A DNA stretch of 53,782 nucleotides, from contig JAANAU010000025.1 of the NCBI GenBank assembly GCA_011089965.1, positions 1 to 53,782 of the forward strand. The letters run 5' to 3'. A program made the position numbers and the translations under genes. The notes under the pieces were generated by a model. The model saw only the letters and a program-made list of their open reading frames with translations. It was not told the origin of the DNA and searched no databases. This DNA is from Magnetococcales bacterium (GTDB lineage: Bacteria > Pseudomonadota > Magnetococcia > Magnetococcales > Magnetaquicoccaceae). This document shows, one piece after another, positions 18,213 to 26,226 of this stretch (position 1 is its first letter; each line of letters starts with the position of its first letter).

Positions 18213-18250
18213 AACGGTCGCAGTGAACTTCATTGCGACCGTTTTTTTTT
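18213..18250 (+). terminator. Intrinsic terminator after the NirS cytochrome gene
   Basis: AACGGTCGCA (18213-18222) pairs with TGCGACCGTT (18234-18243), followed by an unbroken T run to 18250. This is a textbook Rho-independent terminator. The next gene starts only about 20 bp later, so its transcription must come from read-through or an internal promoter. Confidence 0.88.
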
Positions 18251-18270
18251 GGATCATTGGACAGCAGGTG

Positions 18271-19119
18271 ATGGGCATGATTGGATGGTGGCGTGGTTGG
18301 ATGGTGGGTTTGGCGGTTGGGATCGGGTGTGGCATGGCAGAGGCAGCTCCATCCGGGTCGGATGTGTGGCAGGATCCGGTGGTTGGCATGGCCATGGTAC
18401 GCATCGAAGCCGACTGTTTTGCCATGGGTTCCAGGGAACCGGCATTGGGGGCAGGGCCTGTGCATCGGGTCTGCCTGGACAGTTATTGGATGGGGCAACA
18501 TGAGGTGACCAATCGCCAATATGGGGCCTGCGTGGCTGCTGGAGCCTGCCAGCCGCCTGAACGGCATGATTCCGGCATCAATGACCATTTCCGCACCGGC
18601 AATGAAGATGAATATGATAAACTCGGTGAGGCGTTGGATGGTCCGGATCATCCGGTCGTAGGGGTGTCGCTGGTCAATGGTTGGGAGTTTGTGCGTTGGC
18701 TTTCGGCGCGTTCGGGACAGAGGTTTCGTTTGCCGACTGAAGCCGAATGGGAGTACGCCTGTCGTGCCAAGGCGGGGGATGAACCCCTCGGCAACGAAAC
18801 CCAATGGGAGGCACGCGGTTGGTCCCAGCATAACAGTGGCGGCAGACCCCATGCGGTTGGCAGCAAGGCACCCAATGCTTTGGGTCTGTATGATATGCAG
18901 GGCAATGTCTGGGAGTGGGTACAGGATCACTTTGATGTGACGGCCTATGGGCGGCATGCGGAACGCAATCCTCTGTTTGTGAAAGAGGATCTGTTTCATG
19001 TGTCGCGCGGGGGTTCCTGGTCCAGCCCCGGGATCTATCTGCACTGCGCCTATCGGGGGGTGAGCGAGGAGCGGGACCGGGATGACAATCTCGGCTTGCG
19101 TGTGGTGCGGGAGGAGTAG
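18271..19119 (+). CDS. SUMF1/formylglycine-generating-enzyme-like protein (NirV-like)
   Basis: About 282 residues with an N-terminal signal peptide (MIGWWRGWMVGLAVGIGCGMAEA). The FGE-sulfatase fold is recognised by MVRIEADCFAMGS, HEVTNRQY, RLPTEAEWEYACRAK and GNVWEWVQDHF with a closing RGGSW and GLRVVRE. SUMF1-like genes (nirV) are known beside nitrite reductase genes in other denitrifiers, with unsettled function. The copper-binding cysteine pair of true formylglycine generators is not evident, so sulfatase activation is unlikely. ATG at 18271 or 18277 are both possible after CAGGTG. It may help to assemble the periplasmic respiratory proteins. Confidence 0.88.
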   Translation: MGMIGWWRGWMVGLAVGIGCGMAEAAPSGSDVWQDPVVGMAMVRIEADCFAMGSREPALGAGPVHRVCLDSYWMGQHEVTNRQYGACVAAGACQPPERHDSGINDHFRTGNEDEYDKLGEALDGPDHPVVGVSLVNGWEFVRWLSARSGQRFRLPTEAEWEYACRAKAGDEPLGNETQWEARGWSQHNSGGRPHAVGSKAPNALGLYDMQGNVWEWVQDHFDVTAYGRHAERNPLFVKEDLFHVSRGGSWSSPGIYLHCAYRGVSEERDRDDNLGLRVVREE

Positions 19120-19235
19120 GGGCGAGTCGGCTCTTGCATTCCGGAGCCATCCGATTTACAAGAAAGTGAGGTCTTTCTGTGCGGCTGACCGTGATCAGAC
19201 CGCGCCTGTCTGGAAAGGATGCGGTCTGGATCCGT

Positions 19236-19589
19236 ATGAAGTCTACCCAAACGATTGGTCACAGCATCTGCGTTGCCCTGGTTGGGCTGATCGGCACTCT
19301 GGTTGCGGTCAACGGCAGCGCGGCAGAGAGTCTGGTGACTCAGGCACGGCAGAATCAGTTGGTCCATCTGCTGCGTCATGATTGCGGTTCGTGCCATGGC
19401 ATGACGTTGAAAGGGGGGTTGGGACCGCCACTGCTGCCGGAAAATCTGGTTGGCAAGGATGCCCAATGGTTGGAGGATGTGATCCATTACGGAGTCCCGG
19501 AGCGGGCCATGCCACCCTGGGAGGGGTTGCTGACCCGTGCGGAGATTCGTTGGCTGGTGGAGCAGTTGCTGAAAGGAGAGATCCCATGA
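19236..19589 (+). CDS. nirC: NirC-like periplasmic c-type cytochrome
   Basis: About 117 residues with a signal peptide (start MKSTQTIGHSICVALVG) and heme motif CGSCH at 50-54. The pattern LGPPLLPENLVGKD ... VPERAMPPWEGLLTRAEIRWLVEQLL matches NirC and the cytochrome part of NirN. NirC is a small cytochrome of nir clusters implicated in heme d1 maturation. ATG at 19236 gives the better signal peptide; GTG at 19179 with a GTGAGG upstream is the alternative. The stop overlaps the nirF ATG (ATGA). Confidence 0.85.
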   Translation: MKSTQTIGHSICVALVGLIGTLVAVNGSAAESLVTQARQNQLVHLLRHDCGSCHGMTLKGGLGPPLLPENLVGKDAQWLEDVIHYGVPERAMPPWEGLLTRAEIRWLVEQLLKGEIP

Positions 19590-20776
19590 TCCGTGCGCTG
19601 TTGGAGGTTCGCAGCAGGGCCTGGTTGACCTGGCTGCTCATGATCGTTCCGCTGTTGCCTGGCTGTGCCACGCGCGGAGTCGGAGACATGGGAGTGATCA
19701 TCGAACGGGCCACAGGAAGTGTGGAGGTGGTGGAGACCACGGGCATGAGCGTGTTGGCGCGCGTGGAGGGACTGGGAGATCTGTCGCATGCTTCGGTGGT
19801 GTATGGCCGTGATGGTCGCCATGCCTTTGTGTTTGGTCGTGACGGCGGATTGAGCAAGGTGGATCTTCTGACCGGACAACTGGTCGGACGGGTCATGCAA
19901 GCCGGCAACAGCATTGGCGGTGCCATTTCCCAGGATGGCCGTTTGGTCGCTGTGGCCAATTACCAGCCAGGCGGGGTGCGCGTGTTTGACGCAGAGACCC
20001 TGGCGCAGGTGGCAGACATCCCGGCCACCGATGCCTCGGGACGCAACTCCAAGGTGGTTGGACTGGAAGACTCCACAGGGCAGAAGTTTGTCTTCAGTCT
20101 GTTTGATTCGGATGAGATCTGGGTGGCGGACCTGAATGAGCCGAGCAAACCCAGGCTGACCAAATTCACCGGAATCGGCAGCAAACCTTACGACGCTTTG
20201 ATCTCCATGGATGGACGGTATTACATTGCCGGGCTGTTTGGAGAGGATGGTTTTGCGTTGCTGGATCTGTGGCATCTGGATGGCGGTGTCAAACGAATTT
20301 TGCCGGATTATGGACGGGGAGAGAAACGGAGTGCGGTTCACAAAATGCCTCATCTGGAAGGGTGGGGATTGACCGAGGAATTTGCTTTTCTTCCGGCCAT
20401 GGGGCGGCATGAGGTGTTGATTGTGGATCGGGTCAACTGGCGCGAGGTCAAGCGTGTGCCGGTGGCCGGGCAACCGGTGTTTGTGATGGTCCGACCGGAC
20501 GGACGGCAGGTGTGGGTCAATTTTGCCCATCCGCACAATGGCAAGGTGCAGGTGATCGATGTGCCAAGCCGCAAGGTGGTCAAAACCATTGAACCGGGTC
20601 CAGCCGTCATGCATATGGAGTTCACCCCGCGCGGCGAGCATGTGTGGCTGTCGGTCCGGGACAAGGATCAGGTGGATGTCTATCATACCGACACCTTTGA
20701 AAAGCTGAAGAGTCTGCCAGCCACGAAACCGAGTGGCATCTTCTTCACCTTCCGTGCCCATCGGATTGGGTTGTAA
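19586..20776 (+). CDS. nirF: Heme d1 biosynthesis protein NirF
   Basis: 396 residues. An N-terminal hydrophobic segment with a lipobox (LLPGCAT) suggests a periplasmic lipoprotein, as reported for some NirF proteins. The rest is a beta-propeller related to the d1 domain of NirS but without a cytochrome c domain (KPYDALISMDGRYY, AVMHMEFTPRGEHVWLS). NirF acts late in heme d1 synthesis, before the NirN step. AAGGAGAG precedes ATG at 19586, which overlaps the nirC stop. A hairpin repeat element directly follows the stop. Confidence 0.94.
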   Translation: MIRALLEVRSRAWLTWLLMIVPLLPGCATRGVGDMGVIIERATGSVEVVETTGMSVLARVEGLGDLSHASVVYGRDGRHAFVFGRDGGLSKVDLLTGQLVGRVMQAGNSIGGAISQDGRLVAVANYQPGGVRVFDAETLAQVADIPATDASGRNSKVVGLEDSTGQKFVFSLFDSDEIWVADLNEPSKPRLTKFTGIGSKPYDALISMDGRYYIAGLFGEDGFALLDLWHLDGGVKRILPDYGRGEKRSAVHKMPHLEGWGLTEEFAFLPAMGRHEVLIVDRVNWREVKRVPVAGQPVFVMVRPDGRQVWVNFAHPHNGKVQVIDVPSRKVVKTIEPGPAVMHMEFTPRGEHVWLSVRDKDQVDVYHTDTFEKLKSLPATKPSGIFFTFRAHRIGL

Positions 20777-20922
20777 ACCAAAGCCGTTTTGGAGTGTGTT
20801 ATTTGTTTTGTTGGGGCGTTGCCCCAAACCCCACCAAGGGCGTTGCCCTTGGATCCCACCAGGGGCCATTGGCCCCTGGACCCCTTTGATAGAAACGACG
20901 CATCTCGTAACAGGTGCGGTTT
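20775..20922 (+). repeat. Triple-hairpin repeat element, copy A
   Basis: Three consecutive perfect hairpins with 3-base loops: TTGGGGC-GTT-GCCCCAA (20811-20827), CCAAGGGC-GTT-GCCCTTGG (20834-20852) and one with 9-bp arms CCAGGGGCC around ATT (20859-20879). They are spaced by ACCCCA-like linkers. The whole ~148-bp element, ending GTAACAGGTGCGGTT, recurs in inverted orientation at 21901-22047; the core recurs at 24541-24645. Confidence 0.92.
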
Positions 20923-20956
20923 CATAAAAATTCAGCACATTCTGGTTGCCTGCGCC

Positions 20957-21418
20957 ATGTTTGCCACACTTTCATCGTTGGATAACCGCTTGCTGGATGA
21001 GTTTCAACGGGACTTCCCTTTGGAGCCGGAACCGTATCGGTTCATGGCCGAACGTCTGGGCATTTCCGAATCCGAGGTGCTGGAACGGCTGTGTGTTTTG
21101 CATAAGGAGGGTTTGATCAGTCGGATTGGGGTGGTGTTGCGACCACGTCGCGTGGGGGTCAGCACTCTGGCTGCCATGCGCGTACCAGCGGAGCGCCTGG
21201 ATGACGTGGCAGCGATCATCAGCAGCTTTCCGGAGGTCAATCACAACTATGAACGCGAACATGCCTTCAACCTTTGGTTTGTGCTGACCGCGCGCGATGC
21301 GGCACGCATGGAGACCATCATTGCAGAGATGGAAAAATATACCGGTATACAGGTTTGTCGCATGCCCATGGAAGAGGAGTTCCATATTGATCTGGGCTTT
21401 CGGATGCATGGTGAGTGA
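20957..21418 (+). CDS. nirG: Siroheme decarboxylase subunit, NirG/NirD-like
   Basis: 153 residues of the Lrp/AsnC-like fold: an N-terminal winged helix (RFMAERLGISESEVLERL) then a RAM-like domain with the family block VNHNYEREHAFNLWF. The family (NirD, L, G, H) decarboxylates siroheme to didecarboxysiroheme in heme d1 synthesis. The HNYxREHxxNxWF block places it with the NirD/NirG half; G versus D is tentative and rests on order and on a separate D-L fusion downstream. ATG at 20957 gives the family length but has no good ribosome-binding site. Confidence 0.85.
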   Translation: MFATLSSLDNRLLDEFQRDFPLEPEPYRFMAERLGISESEVLERLCVLHKEGLISRIGVVLRPRRVGVSTLAAMRVPAERLDDVAAIISSFPEVNHNYEREHAFNLWFVLTARDAARMETIIAEMEKYTGIQVCRMPMEEEFHIDLGFRMHGE

Positions 21419-21421
21419 GCC

Positions 21422-21901
21422 ATGTTGAATGATGACGATCAACGGGTGATTGCTGCGGTTCAGTGTGGATTTCCCCTGGTGTCGCGTCCGTTTCAGGAGT
21501 TGGGTCAGACCATCGGTTGGGATGAAGAGCGACTTCTGGAGCGTCTGCGCGATTTGCGTGACCAGGGCATCATCAAGCGGGTTGGGGTTGTGGTGCATCA
21601 CCATGAGCTGGGCTTTGCGGCCAATGCCATGGTGGTATGGGACATCCCGGATGAGACCGTACGCCAGATAGGAGAGCGTATCCGGAGTTTTGATTTTGTT
21701 TCGTTGTGCTATTTGCGACAACGTTGTCTGCCGGATTGGCCGTATAATCTGTATTGCATGATCCATGGACGGGAACGGGACGAGACTCAGGAGCGGGCGG
21801 ATCGATTGACCGCAGAGTGTGGATTGGCCCACTATCCCCGTGCTGTGTTGTTCAGTCGGCGGCGTTTCAAGCAGTGCGGAGCCAAATATTTCAGTTGTTG
21901 A
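21422..21901 (+). CDS. nirH: Siroheme decarboxylase subunit, NirH/NirL-like
   Basis: 159 residues, same Lrp-like fold. It carries the NirL/NirH-side block (LCYLRQRCLPDWPYNLYCMIHG) rather than the HNY-type block of its neighbour. It is expected to pair with the NirG-like protein in a heteromeric siroheme decarboxylase. ATG at 21422 is 3 bp after the nirG-like stop. The stop codon at 21899-21901 lies exactly at the edge of the inverted repeat copy B, so the gene pair is bracketed by repeats. Confidence 0.85.
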   Translation: MLNDDDQRVIAAVQCGFPLVSRPFQELGQTIGWDEERLLERLRDLRDQGIIKRVGVVVHHHELGFAANAMVVWDIPDETVRQIGERIRSFDFVSLCYLRQRCLPDWPYNLYCMIHGRERDETQERADRLTAECGLAHYPRAVLFSRRRFKQCGAKYFSC

Positions 21902-22047
21902 ACCGCACCTGTTACGGGATGCATCGTTTATATCAAAGGGGTCCAGGGGCCTATGGTCCCTGGTGGGATCCAAGGGCAAAGCCCTTGGTGGGGTTTGGGG
22001 CAACGCCCCAACAAAACAAATGACACATTCCAAAATGGTTTTGGCTT
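21901..22047 (-). repeat. Triple-hairpin repeat element, copy B (inverted relative to copy A)
   Basis: Read on the minus strand this matches copy A over almost its whole length, from the GCCAAAACC end to GTAACAGGTGCGGTT. A few base changes disturb the second and third hairpins. It begins in the stop codon of the nirH-like gene and ends 14 bp before the nirD-nirL start. Confidence 0.92.
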
Positions 22048-22060
22048 AAATGGAGGTTGG

Positions 22061-23047
22061 ATGGAGCCACGGTTGGTACGCATCATCAACGGTTTGCAAA
22101 CCGGATTCCCGTTAACTTCTGCCCCATTCCGGCTGGCTGCCGACCGTTTGAATCTGACCGAAGAAGAGTTGATCCAAGGGATTGCTGCATTGCTGGCGGA
22201 TGGGGATGTCACCCGTTTTGGTCCTTTTTTCAATGCCGAGCGGTGGGGAGGGGGTGTGACTTTGGCGGCAATGCGTGTACCGGTTGATGATTATGAGCAG
22301 GTGGCGGCTCTGGTCAATGCCCAACCTGAAGTGGCTCATAACTATGCGCGTGAACATGCCTTAAATATGTGGTTCGTGGTGGCTACGGAGCGCAAGGAGC
22401 AGATCCATGCGGTTCTGGCGCGTCTTTCGGCTTTGACTGGCCTGGAGGTGTTCAATCTCCCCAAGTTGGAGGAGTATCGGTTGGGGTTTCAGGTGGTGCT
22501 GCGGGACGATGGGGGCGTGGATTCCTGTTTTCTGGAGGATCCGCCGATTGTAGAGCATGACCGTGAACCGGATACGTTTGATCGTGCTGTGATTGCGGCG
22601 ACTCAGGCGGGTATTTCTTTGATTCCTGAACCTTATGCAGAGATTGCCCGCGGGTTGGGTGTGGATGAGGAGCGGCTATTGGAGCGGATGCAGTGGATGA
22701 TTCGGTGTGGTTGGATGCGGAGGATTGGTTTGGCCACCAATCATTACCGGTTGGGTCTCAAGGGGAATGGCATGTCGGTGTGGAGTGTGCCGGATGAGCG
22801 TGTGCGTGCATTGGGGCGTCAAATTGGCACTTTGGATTTTGTCACCCATTGTTATCGCCGTCCCAGACATTTGCCGACCTGGCCATATAATCTATTTGTG
22901 ATGGTGCATGGCGCGGATCGGAGTGCGGTTGCAGCCAAGGTGCAGGTGTTGGCTGAGGTGATTGGTGCGGACAATCAGGGCCATTTGGTATTGCACAGCA
23001 CGCGGATATTGAAGAAAACTGGCTTACGTTTATCATCATTTTCATGA
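22061..23047 (+). CDS. nirDL: Fused siroheme decarboxylase NirD-NirL
   Basis: 328 residues made of two complete Lrp-like siroheme decarboxylase modules. Residues ~1-155 have the NirD/G-type block VAHNYAREHALNMWF. Residues ~170-328 have the NirL/H-type block HCYRRPRHLPTWPYNLFVMVHG. Such D-L fusions occur in several denitrifiers. With the separate NirG- and NirH-like proteins the cell has all four modules, in three polypeptides. GGAGG sits 5 bp before ATG at 22061. The preceding repeat copy B separates it from nirH. Confidence 0.92.
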   Translation: MEPRLVRIINGLQTGFPLTSAPFRLAADRLNLTEEELIQGIAALLADGDVTRFGPFFNAERWGGGVTLAAMRVPVDDYEQVAALVNAQPEVAHNYAREHALNMWFVVATERKEQIHAVLARLSALTGLEVFNLPKLEEYRLGFQVVLRDDGGVDSCFLEDPPIVEHDREPDTFDRAVIAATQAGISLIPEPYAEIARGLGVDEERLLERMQWMIRCGWMRRIGLATNHYRLGLKGNGMSVWSVPDERVRALGRQIGTLDFVTHCYRRPRHLPTWPYNLFVMVHGADRSAVAAKVQVLAEVIGADNQGHLVLHSTRILKKTGLRLSSFS

Positions 23048-23170
23048 GGGACAGCACGATGAACAGGGGGCCAGGGACAGAGTCATTCTGGGATTTTTAA
23101 TTTTTTTATTCTTTTAAAAACAACAATATATTAAATATTTTGATTTTTTGGTAAACTTTAAAATCAAAAT

Positions 23171-23226
23171 ATTAAACCCTGGGGGATGAATCCCCCAGAC
23201 CCCCTCTTTTTTTCAATAATTTGGAT
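23171..23226 (+). repeat. Palindromic repeat element, copy D (before nirJ)
   Basis: The core is a perfect 20-bp palindrome with a 2-base loop, CTGGGGGATGAATCCCCCAG (23179-23198). GACCCCC, a T7 run and CAATAATTTGGAT follow. The same ~55-bp element stands inverted after nirJ at 24431-24487. The stretch 23085-23175 upstream is strongly A+T-rich, unlike the surrounding DNA, and holds no gene. Confidence 0.9.
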
Positions 23227-23256
23227 ACGGTTTTCATGCGTGTCGGAGGTGCGTGA

Positions 23257-24417
23257 ATGTTTCGTTTGACCCAATTCATGCGGCGTTTGTCGCAACCATT
23301 GACCATAGAACGTCCGAAGGGGTTGGGCACAACCGGACCTGTAGTGGTCTGGAATGTGATCCGTCGCTGCAATCTGGCTTGTGCGCACTGTTACTCGGCC
23401 TCTGCGGATCGGGAGTTTCGGGGTGAGTTGACCTTGGAAGAGTGTTGTCGGGTTCTGGATGATCTGAAACGCAGCGGAGTGTCAGCACTGATTTTGTCTG
23501 GTGGCGAACCTTTGTTGCGTCCGGATCTGTTTGAGCTGGCTGAACATGCACGCAGTCTGGGATTTTACTTGGGTCTGTCGAGCAACGGGACGCTCATGGA
23601 TGCCAACATGGCCAAACGGATTGCACAGGCAGGTTTTGATTATGTCGGGGTGAGTCTGGATGGCATGGAGTCCCATCACGACAAAATGCGCGGTGTGGCT
23701 GGGTCGTTTCAGCGTTCGGTTGCGGGGATTCGTCAATGTCGTGCGCACGGAGTGAAAGCAGGCATCCGCTTTACCCCGACACAAGACAATGTGGGCGATC
23801 TGCCGGCCCTGTTTGCCTGGATGCAACAGGAAGGGTGTGATCGATTTTATCTCTCGCATTGGAACCATGCCGGGCGCGGCAAGGTCAATCGCGCTGAGAA
23901 TGCCGACCTGATGGCCGTACGTCAGGTGATGGAGTGGTTGTTTACCGTAAGTCGGGATGACCTGGAGCAGGGGGGGGCACGGGAGATCGTTACGGGCAAT
24001 AATGATGCGGATGGTGTGTTTTTTCTGTTCTGGGTGCGTCGTCACTGGCCCCAATGGGCAGAACAGGCGGAAGCCATGTTGCAGCGTTGGGGTGGAAATG
24101 CGTCAGGTGTGGGAATTGCCAATATCGATGAGCAGGGCGAGGTGCATCCGGATATTTTCTGGCGTCATTATAGCGTGGGAAATGTGCGTCGGGACTCTTT
24201 TGGCGCGATTTGGAATCGTACCGATGACCCGCTGTTGAATGCGCTTCGTACCAGACCCCGACCACTCAAAGGGCGTTGTGGGCATTGTCGATATTTGGCC
24301 ATTTGTGGTGGCAATACCCGTGTTCGCGCATATCAGGCCACCGGGGATCACTGGGAGGAGGATCCAGGCTGTTATCTGACCGATGCAGAGATTGAGAGGC
24401 TGTTTGGTGATTCCTGA
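23257..24417 (+). CDS. nirJ: Radical SAM heme d1 biosynthesis enzyme NirJ
   Basis: 386 residues. The radical SAM cluster motif is Cys38-x3-Cys42-x2-Cys45 (CNLACAHC). A GGEPLLRPDL motif follows, and a C-terminal SPASM-like cysteine region (CGHCRYLAICGGNTRVRAY ... DPGCYL) binds further Fe-S clusters. NirJ removes the propionate side chains of didecarboxysiroheme and brings in oxo groups en route to heme d1. GGAGG precedes ATG at 23257. The gene is bracketed by inverted copies of a palindromic element. Confidence 0.96.
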   Translation: MFRLTQFMRRLSQPLTIERPKGLGTTGPVVVWNVIRRCNLACAHCYSASADREFRGELTLEECCRVLDDLKRSGVSALILSGGEPLLRPDLFELAEHARSLGFYLGLSSNGTLMDANMAKRIAQAGFDYVGVSLDGMESHHDKMRGVAGSFQRSVAGIRQCRAHGVKAGIRFTPTQDNVGDLPALFAWMQQEGCDRFYLSHWNHAGRGKVNRAENADLMAVRQVMEWLFTVSRDDLEQGGAREIVTGNNDADGVFFLFWVRRHWPQWAEQAEAMLQRWGGNASGVGIANIDEQGEVHPDIFWRHYSVGNVRRDSFGAIWNRTDDPLLNALRTRPRPLKGRCGHCRYLAICGGNTRVRAYQATGDHWEEDPGCYLTDAEIERLFGDS

Positions 24418-24430
24418 GCCGAGTATAAAC

Positions 24431-24487
24431 ATCCAATTATTGAAAAAAAAGAGGGGGTCTGGGGGATTCATCCCCCAGTGTTTTAAT
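24431..24487 (-). repeat. Palindromic repeat element, copy E (after nirJ, inverted)
   Basis: On the minus strand it matches copy D, including the 20-bp palindrome (24459-24478), the GACCCCC stretch, the T8 run and CAATAATTGGAT. An A+T-rich tract (24488-24545) follows, mirroring the tract before copy D. As an RNA hairpin it could terminate transcription. Confidence 0.9.
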
Positions 24488-24540
24488 GTTTTCATGGTTT
24501 AAAAAAATAATTTATAAATATTTTTTATTTAAAAAATAAC

Positions 24541-24645
24541 CGTTTTTGAATGTGTCATTTGTTTTGTTGGGGCGTTGCCCCAAACCCCACCAAGGGCGTT
24601 GCCCTTGGATCCCACCAGGGGGATAATCCCCCTGGACCCCTGAAA
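24541..24645 (+). repeat. Triple-hairpin repeat element, copy C
   Basis: It shares TGTGTCATTTGTTTTG, the hairpins TTGGGGCGTTGCCCCAA and CCAAGGGCGTTGCCCTTGG and the linkers with copies A and B. The third hairpin differs (CCAGGGGGAT and ATCCCCCTGG arms). The flank found in A and B (AACAGGTGCGG) is absent. With copy E it fills the 300-bp gap between nirJ and nirN, which otherwise holds no gene. Confidence 0.9.
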
Positions 24646-24716
24646 CTTTTTCCCTCATAGTTGTGGGCTGTCGCTTGCACTTGCATTTGCACGTTTATCC
24701 CTCGCAATGATGGAAC

Positions 24717-26225
24717 ATGAATATGACCACGACACCGTACCGTTGGATTTGGCTGCTCCCCGTGATGTTGCTGTGGAGCTGGCCAGCACACGCAACGGAT
24801 CTCTATCGTCAATTGTGCGCACAATGTCACCATCCAGACCGGTTGGGAGCCATGGGTCCGGCACTGCTCCCGGAAAATCTGGAACGTTTTTCCAAAAAAG
24901 CAGCAGCCGAGGTGATCGCCACGGGTCGCCCGGCAACCCAAATGCCCGGGTTCAGCGATAAATTGACAGAGGATGAGATCCAATCCCTGGTCAACTTTAT
25001 CTACTCACCACGTGTACCTGCACCCACCTGGGATGAGGCAGCCATCCACGACAGCCGGATTGTCCATCGGGCCAATGATACGCTGCCAGAGAAGCCGGTT
25101 CACAAATCAGACATTATGAACCTGTTCATGGTTGTCGAGTTGGGAGATCACCATGTGACGGTTTTTGATGGGGATCGTCTGGAACCGATCTACCGCTTTC
25201 CCTCCCGTTTTGCCCTGCATGGCGGCATCAAATACTCTCCGGATGGTCGTTTTGCCTACATGGCATCACGCGATGGCTGGATCAGCCGGTTTGATCTCTA
25301 CTCTTTGAATATGACCGCCGAGGTCCGGGTGGCGGTCAATACCCGTAATGTCGCGGTTTCTGGTGACGGACGGTACGTGCTGGCAGCCAATACCCTGCCG
25401 CGTACCCTGGTGATTCTGGATGCAACCGATCTTTCTCTGGTCAAAACCATTCCAGTGGTCAATGCCAAGGGGGAGAGCGCCCGTCCCAGCGCAGTCTATG
25501 CAGCCCCGCCGCGCCACTCGTTCATCGTGGCCCTGAAAGATATTGCCGAGGTGTGGGAAATTCCTGTGCCACAGGATGAAAAATCCACAGAAGATCCCCC
25601 TTTCTCCGTGCGGACGATTGCCGTGGATGCCGTACTGGATGATTTTCTGTTCAACCAGGAGTATACCCAACTGATTGGCGCCTCCCGTTCAGCCCCGGCA
25701 GGTCAGGTGATTGATCTGAATGCCGGTCGCAAGATGGCCGATATTGCCATTCCAGGCATGCCCCATTTGTCATCGGGGATAACCTGGCCCTATCAGGATA
25801 CCGTGGTCATGGCCACTCCCAACATCAAGGAAGGAGAGGTTACGGTCGTGGATATGCAGAGTTGGAAGACCATCAAACGGATTCCGACTTTGGGACCGGG
25901 TTTTTTCATGCGCAGCCATGAAAATTCTCCTTATGCCTGGGTGGATGTCTTTTCCAGTGCCAGCAAGGATTCGGTGCATGTGATCGACAAGGCCACTTTG
26001 GAGATCCACAAGACCTTGCAACCCGCTCCAGGCAAGACGGCTGCCCATGTGGAATTTACCAAGGATGGCCGGTATGCGTTGTTGAGCATTTGGGAGATGG
26101 ATGGTGCCCTGGTGATTTATGATGCCAAAAGTCTGGAAGAGGTCAAGCGTATCCCCATGAAAAAGCCCTCGGGAAAATACAACGTTTCCAATAAAATCAA
26201 CCGTTCTGCCGGGACCAGCCACTGA
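24717..26225 (+). CDS. nirN: NirN, dihydro-heme d1 dehydrogenase (NirS paralogue)
   Basis: 502 residues. A signal peptide (MTTTPYRWIWLLPVMLLWSWPAHA) is followed by a cytochrome c domain with CAQCH at 34-38 and a d1-type beta-propeller (KYSPDGRFAYMASRDGWISRFD, TKDGRYALLSIWEMDG). NirN resembles NirS but catalyses the last oxidation of heme d1 and passes the cofactor to NirS. The distal histidine blocks of NirS (YHPEPR, FLHDGGWD) are absent, which supports NirN over a second NirS. ATG at 24717 or 24723 are near-equivalent starts. nirE follows one base after the stop. Confidence 0.93.
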   Translation: MNMTTTPYRWIWLLPVMLLWSWPAHATDLYRQLCAQCHHPDRLGAMGPALLPENLERFSKKAAAEVIATGRPATQMPGFSDKLTEDEIQSLVNFIYSPRVPAPTWDEAAIHDSRIVHRANDTLPEKPVHKSDIMNLFMVVELGDHHVTVFDGDRLEPIYRFPSRFALHGGIKYSPDGRFAYMASRDGWISRFDLYSLNMTAEVRVAVNTRNVAVSGDGRYVLAANTLPRTLVILDATDLSLVKTIPVVNAKGESARPSAVYAAPPRHSFIVALKDIAEVWEIPVPQDEKSTEDPPFSVRTIAVDAVLDDFLFNQEYTQLIGASRSAPAGQVIDLNAGRKMADIAIPGMPHLSSGITWPYQDTVVMATPNIKEGEVTVVDMQSWKTIKRIPTLGPGFFMRSHENSPYAWVDVFSSASKDSVHVIDKATLEIHKTLQPAPGKTAAHVEFTKDGRYALLSIWEMDGALVIYDAKSLEEVKRIPMKKPSGKYNVSNKINRSAGTSH

Positions 26226-26226
26226 C

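Noticed and set aside
24717-26225. Second nirS
   Set aside because: The YHPEPR and FLHDGGWD histidine blocks of NirS are missing and the position matches NirN.
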